DNA of 17,451 nt from Auxenochlorella pyrenoidosa (lineage: Eukaryota; Chlorophyta; Trebouxiophyceae; Chlorellales; Chlorellaceae). Under the pieces are notes generated by a model. It was not told where the DNA came from. It made no database searches and saw only the letters and a list, made by a program, of their open reading frames with translations. Where the stretch lies: contig KQ482032.1 in NCBI GenBank assembly GCA_001430745.1, positions 874,248-891,698 of the forward strand, written 5' to 3'. The position numbers were made by a program, and so were the translations under genes. Below are positions 1 through 9,300 of this stretch, one piece after another (position 1 is the stretch's first letter; every line of letters starts with the position of its first letter).

Positions 1-98
1 CCGCGGCAGCGCGCCACCGGCGGCACAGCGGCCGCCCCAAGCAGCTCAGCTCGCAGGCGCCGCCCATGCCAGCCCACATGCCTGGGCGGGGGCCTCAC

Positions 99-1178
99 CG
101 GCTGCAGCGCCACATCCAGCTCCCGGGCCACCCGCACCACCCGCTCGTCGTGGCCCCCCGGGGCTGCCGGCCCGATGGAGGCGGCCGTCACCTCGGCATC
201 CAGCGGCGCCGACAGCTTCCTGCAGTGGGTTGTGTGTGTGTGCACACGTGCGTGTGTGCGTGTGCATGCATGCGTGTGTGTGTGTGCGTTGCCGTGCGCG
301 TGTGCACGATGCGCATGTCGTCGGGACTGCCTGTTGACTAGGTACGGTGCAACACTGCTGCAACGCGGGGGACAGCAGGAACACGTTGCTGCTGGCAGCC
401 ATGCTCAGCCTACCCCCCGCCTGTGCCCCGCCCCTGCCCCAAGAGGCTGCCGCCAGGCCCACCTGAGCATGGTCTGCAGCAGCGCAGCCGCCAGCACTGC
501 ACGGCAGCTGCAGCCCTCGTCCAGGAACAGGATGCGGGCAGTGGGGGAGGGCCGGCGCTGGCGGGCTGCCTCTGCCGGGTACGGCGCCGCACGGAACACC
601 GGCACCAGCGGCTGGCTGGAGGCCGCGCCCATACCGGCAGCTTCGGCAGGGCCGCCATCCGCCGGCTGCCGCTCCGGGTTGCGCAGGCGCCACAGCATGC
701 CGGCAGTGGCGGGGGGCAGCGTGGTGGCGCCGCTGCCGTAACCAGAGGGCACGGGGAACCCAGTAGTGACGAGCGGCGAGTCCTGCGGTGCGGGTGTGAG
801 CCGTAGAAGATAGCCTCACGCCGGCGCTTGTGGGGCTCACGCTGGCAACTGCAAAGCAGGCAGGAGGCAAGTGCTGGCCACCCGGCAGCCCTGCACCAGC
901 CCAGCACGCACCTGCACCGCCCAGCGCCTGCGCTGCCCCTGCCGTGGCCAGTCGCAGGCGGGTCCCTGGGCCTCTGGCAAACGTGAACCAGATATGATGT
1001 CGAATTCGGGCTGCTGCTGCTGCTGCTGGTGCGACAGTGAAGACACACTGTTTGGGGCAGGACTGCCCGGCGCCGTCGCTGCCGTTGCCTGCTGCCGCCG
1101 CTGTTGCTGCTGCCTGAGCGGCCGCCGCGGCGAGCCTGAAGAGCGCAACCAGGCTACGGTGCCCACTGCTGCAACCAT
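99..1178 (-). CDS. Low-molecular-weight protein-tyrosine-phosphatase-like protein, 5' part (partial at left edge)
   Basis: Three exons join in phase: 1178-912, 782-463 and 219-99. A further donor (GTGAGG) follows at 98, so the gene runs off the left edge. The start is the ATG at 1178, because an in-frame TGA lies three codons upstream. The visible part is 236 residues. Residues 1-89 are Gln/Ala/Arg-rich and could be a targeting or disordered leader. From about residue 171 it follows the N-terminal half of the LMW-PTP fold: a hydrophobic strand (ARILFL), a P-loop-like turn ending in CSCR, a helix (AVLAAALLQTML), then a second strand ending in SIGP and a helix with HDERVVRVAREL. Family members hydrolyse phosphotyrosine through a CX5R loop. 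Here the arginine (R183) is kept but the nucleophile position is Asp177, so activity is doubtful. The family's C-terminal catalytic Asp lies outside the window. The family call is moderately sure; the exon structure is better supported. Confidence 0.62.
229..309. repeat. TG/CG/CA alternating purine-pyrimidine microsatellite
   Basis: A tract of about 80 bp of interrupted (TG)n with CG and CATG steps lies inside intron 2 (220-462) of the phosphatase-like gene. It begins about ten bases from the acceptor of exon 3. Such alternating tracts are length-variable and can adopt Z-DNA. No coding role is seen. Confidence 0.85.
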
Positions 1179-2509
1179 GGCGCCTCAAGCCCGCTGCAAA
1201 GAATTCCTAAGCCCGGAGCACGCTCGAGGTCTCGCATGGAGCAGGCTGTCGCCTCATCGAATTTCCAAGGTCATCGAGATCGAAATTTCGGCTGCAAACC
1301 AGCTGTTGGGCCGCCGCAACAAACTGTGCGAGTGGCCTTGCAGCTTTAAGGCCTCTGGCCACGCACAAAGTGGGCTATGACGATCGAAAACGTTTACGAG
1401 TGTCAACGGCGCAGGGTTCGTGTTGCCGGTGCGCAATCCAGATGCTGAGCGCCAACAAGGCGCCGGCGCCGCTGCCGAAGCGGGGGGGTGGACACCCTAC
1501 GCTCCCACAACAGGTGCCCACAACCAGTCCAGTGTGCGAGCAGGCTTGTTCATGAGGTTCACGTCTGTCCCAAAGAAATATTTCAATTGAGCCGCAGAGG
1601 AGTCGAAAGATTGTGATCACTCGGGTGGGCTCCTGGTCCCAGACACCACAGAAGGAGCAGTAGATCCCATCCTGGATGGCGCTTGCGGGCGTGCTAGCCT
1701 TGAAGTAAGTGCAGGGTCTCCTGTACCCATACCAGGCATGCGGCAGAAGAGCGCCCCTTGATCTGCAACTCCAAGAGCCCAGCGTCGCAGTAGGTGCTGA
1801 AGAATCGACCACAAGCCGTGTGCCGGCAGGCAGCCCCATGACAGTCCGGAGGCCATTCCACATAGCTGCTTCTAACACAATCACCCTGCATGTTGTGGTC
1901 ATATTTTTTTTCAGATTTTGTTTGTCTGCTGCACCTCACTGGTGCGCCAGCAGAACGCAGGGATGGGCGTCAATGAGGGAAAAAGCTGGGGCTACCGCAA
2001 TCAGATGGCGTACAGCGAGGGGGCTGAGCATGGCAAAGGGATGGGCAAAAAAGAATGAGAGAGGACAGGTGGGGAAGACAGGGTAAGTTGACAAGTTAGG
2101 ACAGGAGGAGCTGAGTCAAGGTACAACGGACAGGGGAATATGATACAGACTGCGCGATGGGCTCTGGCGGCCACGCATGCTCGCGCCAGGAGGAAATGGG
2201 AGTGCCAACAGCTGCTGCCGCAGCTGCCGCACGCCCGAAGCTAGCTGGCTGCCTAGGGAAGAATGGCTGGTTCCTGATACACTAGTCGCTTCCTCATGGG
2301 GGGATCCTGGGGTTGAGGGTTGTGCTGCTCGTTGAGACAAGTCGCCTGGAGCAGAACACGAGCATCACACAAAGGAATGTCACGAAGCTGTGCGACAAGC
2401 AAGGCAGCCTGAGGCAGCATGCCAGCTTTAAACACATAGTGGCAAGCCTCCCTCACACCCTCATGCTTGCAACAGTGGGAAACCTGCCTGCCCAGCCTGC
2501 TCACCTGCC
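1179..2509. other. Intergenic region, SRPK 3' side to phosphatase-like gene 5' side
   Basis: These 1.33 kb lie between the SRPK stop and the start of the downstream gene, both on the minus strand. They should hold the SRPK 3' UTR and the promoter of the phosphatase-like gene. Base composition is clearly less GC-rich than the exons, with a T-rich patch near 1901-1919. Open frames exist on both strands (for example minus 1375-1902) but show no recognisable motif. I find no minus-strand TGTAA signal here, so the SRPK poly(A) site stays unplaced. Confidence 0.55.
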
Positions 2510-5500
2510 TCACTGCTGCGGCGTCTGCGGCGCCACCTGCCGGGGGCTGCCCCACTTGACACGCAGGCTGCGCTCCACCACGCCTTGGGCTGGGCTGATG
2601 TTGTTCAGCAGGGTGGCAGTGGCGGCGTCGCCTGCCAGCCACGGGTGGCGCAGCATGTGGGCCGCACTGGCGCGCCGAGAGGGGTCGTAATCTAGCATGG
2701 GCAGCAGGAAGTCTGAGAGCTCGATGGCCTGCACCAGGGTGGGAGGGCGGCAGATCTGGGTTTGGGGGCGGCAGCGCCTGCTTGGGCAGTCGGCTGTGCA
2801 TCTTGGGCTCCGCATGCCAAGAGCGGTGCGTTTGATGGCAGCGTGGAACTGCAGTCCCCAGAAGCCCCTGCAGATGGCCTGTCCCGCAACCTCAGTCCTA
2901 CAGCAAACTGGCTGCTAACGCTCATCAGGGGCGACTGAGGCAGCAGGTTGGCACATCCCTTGTCTGCCCCAGCCCCGCTCCCGCTCACGTCCTCTGCCGC
3001 CAGCCCGTAGCGCTCCACAAGAACCCGGTCCAGCGATACTCGCTGGTTGGGGTGCAGCGGCTGCTGCAGCGTACCCTCGGGGGTGAAGAACTCCGAGGCG
3101 TAGGCGCCGGTGGTGGCGACGTGGACAGGGGGGTCACCCAGGCGGGCCACCATCTGCAAGCCACGGGAGGGGGCCAGGGGGTGAGGGATCAGATGATTTG
3201 CCTGTCCTGCTGTCCTGTCAGGGGTGCATGCAACCAATCATCATGGGCGAGGCACGCAGTCGGGCACAGCTGCCACAGTGATGTGGTCAGATGCGGCGGC
3301 TCTCGCCTGGGCCAGCTGCTGCACATCCTTGTCGCGCTCGCCGTTGCCCAGCGGGTGGAACAGGTAGTCGCCTGTCACCAGCTCAAACACCATGCAAGCC
3401 AGGGACCACATGTCTGCAGAGTCGCTGTAGCTGGCGCCCAGGATGACCTGCGGGCACGGGCAGTGGCAGCGGCGGCATGGCAGGTGCGGCAGATGTCAGC
3501 CAGCACGGGCTTCAAGGTAGCAGCAGATGGCCCAGCGGGCAGACAACAGGATGGCCTACTTTGCCTGCACAGGGGAGCCATAGCCAGCCAGCTGCCTGCG
3601 TGGAGCAGCCCTGCGCCGTGATGCGCAGCTGCGGCGGGGGCGGATCAAACCTCTGGCGAGCGGTACGGCCGCGTCTGGATGTCCTCGCTAAAGTGGTGGT
3701 GCGTCCAGCAGGCGTTGCCAAAGTCCACAATCTTGCAGCCAATGCGCTGCAGGCGTGGCTCCACCTCTGACAAGTCAATCTGCTGGGGTTGGGGGTGCAG
3801 GGGCCAGCGCTCAGCTTGCAGGCAGCTCTGTAAGCAGACAGTCAAGGCCTGCTGCTGGCAAGTGCTTTCCAATCCCAGCCAGTGCAGGGCCCCAGCCATG
3901 CCTTCTCCTGCTCCTGCCCGCGTGGCTGCAGCGTCTCGGTCAGCACCACATTCTCCGGCTTGATGTCTGCAATCAGGAGGAGGCAGCACGCAGGTCAGAT
4001 TGGACAGATGTCTTATGCTAGTAGATGCGAGACAGGCACTTGCCCAGGCAGAGAGTCCAGCGCACATTGCCCCCTGTCGACTCCACCAGGAGTGCTCTTG
4101 AAGCCCGGACGACCACCCAGCATGCATGGCCATGAGCAAGAGCGGTGGCGGCAGCCGCCTGCCCCACCGGTGTGGATGATGTTGCACTTGGTGTGCAGGT
4201 AGTCGAGGGCCACCAGCGTCTGGCGCACCAGGTGCCGCACAATGGGCAGCGGCACTCCGCGGAAGTCGTACGCCCTGCGCACAAAAAGTGCAGGCGGGCA
4301 CAGGAGTTGAGAGACATAACAGGCAGGGCATGGGCTGGTGGTCCAGCCTGCCCTGGGGCAGACAGCGCTGCAAGGGTGAGCACAGGCTAGGCGCAGGGCC
4401 CCAGGCTAGGTCACCCCTCGCAAATCAAGTGGGAGCAGGTGCTGAAAAGAAAGATGTTGGAATGCAGGGGAGGGCTGGTGCGCCACTGCAGAGAGCTGTG
4501 CAGGCGCCACTGGCGTCCCCTGTGCATTGCCCACGGGTGCGGCACCCCCGCCCACCCGCTGGCTCACTTGATGAGCGCCAGCAGGTCGTCCCCCATGGCC
4601 TCAAACACCTCCACCACGTGCGTGCCGTTGGGACCCGCGTGGTCGAATGAGTCCAGCAGGCGCACGCAGTGCGAGGCGGTGCCGCTGGGGTCGTTGTCGC
4701 GGATGGGGGCCAGCATGCTGACCTCACGGCGTGCGGCGGCGGTGTACGACTCGGCGCTGCGCACAATCTGCAAGCAGGGGGGTCGAAGAGGGCACAGGGT
4801 TGTCAAGCTGGTCCGGAGGATGGTATTATCAGAGGACTCTGCAGGCGCTGTTGGGTGACAGGCAGGCGTACAGAGCAAGGCAAGCAGGAATGCACTACCC
4901 GAGCAGGCTGAAGGCGCCCAACAGACGTATCTGGCGTTTTGCTCCATCAGGCATGGGCCGCTCCCTGCCCCCTGGATCTCACCTTCATGGCCACATGCTG
5001 CCCGGTCATCGCGTCATGCGCCATCCACACAGTGGAGTAGTGGCCCTGGCCCAGCGGGTGCAGCGCGGTGTAGCGCCCGCCGCTAAACTTCTCGCCGGCC
5101 GTGACCAGGTGGTAGCCACCTGCATTTTGTCGAGTTAAGAGCCTAAGGAACGGATTCCATGGCCATGCAGAGCTTTCATGCAGGCGATTAACATGCAGTT
5201 GACGCTGATGGCGCAGCGGGATTGTCGACATCGGCGGGACAACGACGGCCCGGCCCAAGCTGCCCTCCCACCTGGGCAGTAATCAGGATCCAGTGGTGCC
5301 GCGACAGGGTCGGCGACCGGGCTGGCAGCCGCGGGCTTGGGCTCCACCAGGCGCGCCTGGGCCTGCCACTCAGCGCGGTAGGTCTCCCACTCCTGCCTGA
5401 ACGTGCGAGCCAGCTGCCGAATGATGGAGCTGACGCCGATCGCACGGGTGGCGAAGTCGTTTTCCGCCTGGTAGAGCTCCCACTCGCTCTGGTAGCCAGG

Positions 5501-5701
5501 CGCCACCAGGCCGGTTGCGGCGCCGGCAACCAGCAGGGCTCCACGCGGTGCTGCCGGCACACAGGCGCTGCCGCCGGCTGCCAGGCCTCTCTGAAGCGGA
5601 TGTTGAGGCCGGCGGTGGGCGGCCGAGGCCCCAACAACGGCCGGTGGGCAACAGGCCGCTGCTGGTGCGGCGCCCCAGACGGAGCGCTGTGTTGCGGACA
5701 T
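2510..5701 (-). CDS. SRPK: SR-protein-specific serine/threonine kinase (SRPK family), nine exons
   Basis: Exons 5701-5272, 5119-4983, 4767-4568, 4274-4168, 3966-3902, 3827-3651, 3447-3307, 3153-2989 and 2728-2510 join in phase to give 546 residues. SRPKs phosphorylate Ser/Arg-rich splicing factors. Family marks are DYCPGGYHLV at the domain start (about 139-148), glycine loop LGQGHYSTV (166-174), lysine in VAMK (189), alpha-C Glu204, HTDIKPEN with catalytic Asp292, DFGNACW (348-354), RPYRSPE (366-372), and SRPK-type C-lobe stretches ATTGAYASEFFTPEG and LSDFLLPML...LRHPWL. All catalytic residues are present. The spacer splitting the kinase lobes is very short. Residues 1-72 contain no acidic residue and resemble a transit peptide. 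The start is the first ATG; upstream only a TTG is in frame. Introns 5 and 7 use GC donors, and the intron 5 donor is the least certain junction. The family call is firm. Confidence 0.9.
3154..3306 (-). other. GC-AG intron 7 of the SRPK gene
   Basis: The donor CAG|GCGAGA at 3306 and acceptor TTGCAG at 3154 join DVQQLAQ to MVARLGDPP. This rebuilds the SRPK pattern in which an acidic run leads into a helix ending in LLG. No GT donor nearby gives this family match in phase. Confidence 0.75.
3828..3901 (-). other. Probable GC-AG intron 5 of the SRPK gene
   Basis: Exon 5 must leave its frame after DIKPENVVLTETL, because that frame soon meets a TGA. A strong acceptor (TGTCTGCTTACAG) ends at 3828 and restores the frame for the IDLSEVE and DFG segments. 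The only donor that keeps phase 0 and most of the exon is AAG|GCATGG at 3901. A GT donor just after PEN would also keep phase but removes about 16 residues. RNA evidence would decide. Confidence 0.5.
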
Positions 5702-6105
5702 GGTGCAGGGATGCGGCAGGGCCAATGGGAATAGGGGGATGGGCGGAATGCGAGGGCTTCTATCTGCTCGGGTCTTGAATTAACAACATGCTGTGCCAGC
5801 TCGGCCTCGCCCAGCATGGCCCTGGTCCCCTGGCAGCTGTCCTGCTTTGGGCCCTGTGCTGGGACCCTGGCACTGCTTCGATCGTGGCCTGGCAGCCCTC
5901 CAGCCGCTGCAGCACGCCAGAACGGACAAGCCTTCCTCCCCCAGCTCACACCTGATGCTGCCTGACTGATTTTTGAATGCCAGGGGAGACAGCTGAGGTT
6001 TAGGGCGTGCGGCCAGCGTTGGAGAGGCATGGGCTCTCCATCGCATCCCAGCAAGCACCCAGGAGCACTCTGTGCGGCATCCATGTGTCGGGGCACAGAG
6101 CATGT

Positions 6106-6155
6106 CTCATCCCCTGTTGCTGCGTCTCATCCCGCGCCTCATCCCCTGTTGCTGC
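6106..6155. repeat. 18 bp direct repeat, 32 bp period
   Basis: The sequence CTCATCCCCTGTTGCTGC occurs at 6106-6123 and again, identically, at 6138-6155. A partial third copy of its start (TCTCATCCC) lies between them. It is in the non-coding spacer downstream of the SFI1-like gene. Confidence 0.8.
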
Positions 6156-6204
6156 CCTGCGATGCCAGCACTCCTCCCATGCACATGTGGTACTGGTCGG
6201 TTCC

Positions 6205-6209
6205 TTACA
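6205..6209 (-). terminator. Candidate green-algal poly(A) signal TGTAA for the SFI1-like gene
   Basis: TGTAA on the minus strand lies 163 bp beyond the SFI1-like stop codon. This pentamer is the usual polyadenylation signal in chlorophyte nuclear genes. The position fits a short 3' UTR, but a pentamer alone is weak evidence. Confidence 0.4.
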
Positions 6210-6371
6210 GATGGAATGTGGTGCACAGCGACGCGCACAGCAAAAGATTCGAGCACAGAGCACCGAAAAGCTATTGTGGGCCCATTCAGGCTGCACCAGT
6301 GAAAAGCGCTGCGCTGTGGCGGGCAAACCCCCTCAGCAGGCGAGCCTGCACCCTCAGCAAAGCACAGAGCA

Positions 6372-9300
6372 TCACATGGCCAGCGGGTTGACATGCAGCA
6401 GCGGCGTCTTTGCTGCGGACAAGCTGCCCTGGTCGCCGCTCCCTGCTGCCGCAGCGGCATTGCGCGAGGCGCTGCCCAAAAACGCTGCAATCAGCCCGTG
6501 GCTGCTGCCTGAGCCATCAGCCAGCGGCGTGGGCTCTGCCGCCAGCTTGTGGCCCTCGTCACCGGCAACAGACATGCGCCGGATGCTGTAGTCGCCCTGC
6601 TCGGGAGCATTAACGGGTGCGGGGCTGCTGGACAGCGCGGCATTGCATCAGGCAGCCCACCCAGAACAGCACGGTCGGTTGGCTGTGCCTCTAGCATGCT
6701 GCTGCAGGTGGTGCTGCACTGCCCAGCCATCCCACCTGCAGTTCTGCTATCCCCGGGGGCGGCGTCTTGTGGGCGGCCAGCGGGGTGCTGTACTCAGCAT
6801 CGCGCAGGGGCGCCACATACTCGGTGCCGTCGCTGCAGGAGCGGAAGAAGCATGGGACCAGGCGGTGTCAGACCGCGATCAGGTGGCTCATGCGTACGGC
6901 CGGTGATGATCAGGTGCGCAAAAGCACACGTGCGGCACCGCTGCCACCTGCTGCATGCACACGCCCCGCCACCCAGCAGCCCGCACCTGAAGCGGCGGAT
7001 CTCATACTGGCCATGCAGGCTTGCACCGGGGGTGGGCGCCGCTGCCAGCCGGTGCGCCGCGAGCGGTGACAGGCCGTGCGGACCGAAGCCTGGCTGAGGC
7101 GTGCCAGCAGAGCTCAGGGCGGCAGGCGAGCGCACCGCCGAGCCAGGCACCTCTGGGTGGAGGCCTGCACCGCGCTGGGCAGAGGCCAGGCCGTAGGCCA
7201 CAGGGGTAGGGGCCTCGCACAATGATGCAGCGAGCGGGCTGCCACCCCAGCCTGAGGCAGCGCCGGGCGTGGCGGCTGCGGCCAGCGCGGCTGGGCTCAG
7301 GCCCTGGCTCAGCTGCTGCTGCATGCCAAAGAAGTCCGCGGGCGTGGGCAGGCGGCTTGCGCCCGTCAGCGGTGAGCTGCCGGCGGCAAAGGCAGACGCT
7401 GGGGTGAGAGGCGATGTCGGGATGGCAGTGGAGGCGGTGCTCGAGGCCTTGCCGCCAGACAGCGGCCCCACTGCCATTGCTGCCGCTGTCGGCACGGGGC
7501 TGCAAGCTGCATAGGGGCTCTCCGACACCTCTGGGACAGGCTCCAGCACCGCGTTGTTGTGCAGCGTGAAGGTGGCGGCCACGTCGTGCTCGCTGCCGCC
7601 CTGCCCCGTTGCTGCTGCTGCTGCCAAGCGTGCACTGAGCGGCTCGCGCTGCGGCGGGCCTGGGAGGCCGAGGCTGACGCCCATGCTGCCTGTGCGGCCG
7701 TCCTGCTGCGCATCGCTGGATGCCCGCAGGAAGGCGGGCTGCGTAGCGCCTGGCCGCGCAAGCGCCTCAGCCACTCCGGCGCTCAGTTGCAGCTGCTGCT
7801 GCCGCGGCATGCCGTACAGCTGCTGCCGGATGGGGGAGCTGCAGAAGGGTTTGCAAAAAATGCGATGCTGATGAAAAGATCTAGTGCGCCTGCAGGCAGG
7901 CGCCCTGGATTGCATCATGTGCCACGCCCCTGGCCGCCCAAGCGCCCCTCCACCCTTGCCTGAGCAGCGAGCCGTAGGGCGAGCCCATGCGCGAGGGCAG
8001 CGGGTCCAGGGCCGCATCCTCTGTGATCTCAAACATGGTGCGCAGCGTCTCCTGCAGGCACGACCGGGTCGCAGCAAAGAGGGAGGTTGAGCCCGTTGGG
8101 GGGGCAAGGAAGCTGGCTGATGCAGGAGTGCCGCCTCCTGCAATGATGTGCAGTCACTGCAGCGAGCATGTAGGCCGCATGCTGTTACATTACACTTGCA
8201 AGATGGCAGGCTCCATGTTTGGCATCGGCACTTCTCAGGCCCAGGAGCCCCTGCCCTGACCCCCACCTGCATGTCCTCGTCAAACGACTCCCAGTACCAC
8301 TGCCGGAAGAGGCGGAAGGCGACGCGCTTGCGCGTCAGGCAGCGCTTGAGGTTCTCCTGTGCCTCGCGCCGCTCGGCCAGCAGCAGCCGCCAGTGGGCCA
8401 GCGCTGCGGCCTTGCGCTGTGCATCCCAGCGCTGCAGGGACGGGGGGGGGGGGGGGGCAGCAGGAAAGTATGCACATCAGCAGCACAGCTGGCTTGGCAG
8501 GAAGCTGTGCAGGCAAACGCCCCTAGAGGACAGCATCTGCGGCAAACCGCGCCCTTCTCCGCGTTCGCTCTCCCCCCCTCGCCCTTCTCGAGCCCACCTG
8601 GATGAAACGCGCCATTGCGATGCGGCGCACGCGCCGCTCCTGCGCCGCCTGCTGCCAGCTGAGCAGCGCCGCGTGCATGACGCGCCGCGCCATGCGATGC
8701 ACCATCAGCTCCACCGCCTCGCGGTTGTGGGCCTGGCGCTGCACATACGGGAGAGGGAGCGGCAGGCAGTAGCTCTTTGGGGCATGACGGGGGAGTGCAC
8801 GGGGAGGACGCAGCACATGTGGAGCCGGGGAGTTGGGCGGGCACCACATGGCCGCCCCTGGCAGCTGCCCCTAACACACCTGGGCAAACAGCTGCCACGC
8901 CACCAGAGCCTTGGACTGCAGCAGCGCGCAGCGTCGGGCCACGCAGACGCGCAGAATGTGGTCACGCCGCACCGCCTCTGCCTCGGTGTGGCTGCGCCAG
9001 GCAGACAGCACGTGACGCCGCACCACCGCGCCCTGCGCTGCTGTCTTGGCATCCACGGCGGCGCGAGCTGCCGCCAGTGTGGCCGTGTGGGCACGCCAGC
9101 CGCGCACGGCGATCAGCAGCGTGGAGGCGACGTGCCGGGCCGCCACCCGGCGCTCTGCCAGGGCCAAGCGGGCATCCTCTGCCTGCCGGTCTGCCACAGC
9201 CTGCTGCCACGCTGCAAAGGCGCAGCGCTGGCGCACCGCCGACAGCTTGCGCACTGCGCGCTGCAGCTGCGCCCGCCGCGCCTGCTTGTGCTGCATGAAG

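Larger units (their letters stand above)
5702..6371. other. Intergenic region, SFI1-like 3' end to SRPK 5' end
   Basis: These 670 bp separate two tandem minus-strand genes. They should contain the SFI1-like 3' UTR, with a TGTAA at 6209-6205, and the SRPK promoter and 5' UTR. An 18 bp direct repeat lies at 6106-6155. No convincing gene is seen. Confidence 0.6.

Noticed and set aside
46..1188. Minus-strand open frame of 380 codons over the phosphatase-like gene
   Set aside because: It crosses two well-supported introns, including the TG microsatellite, in a different frame from the exons that join in phase. The translated microsatellite (His/Thr/Cys runs) marks it as spurious.
1375..1902. Open frame of 175 codons on the minus strand in the SRPK/phosphatase spacer
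   Set aside because: No recognisable domain, composition unlike the neighbouring coding exons, overlapping open frames on the other strand, and no supporting splice or start context. I treat it as chance.
5272..5701. SRPK exon 1 as a separate small plastid protein gene
   Set aside because: The exon ends with the family-specific DPDYCPG and a donor that joins in phase to GGYHLV. A separate gene would have to share that by chance. Kept as a caveat only.
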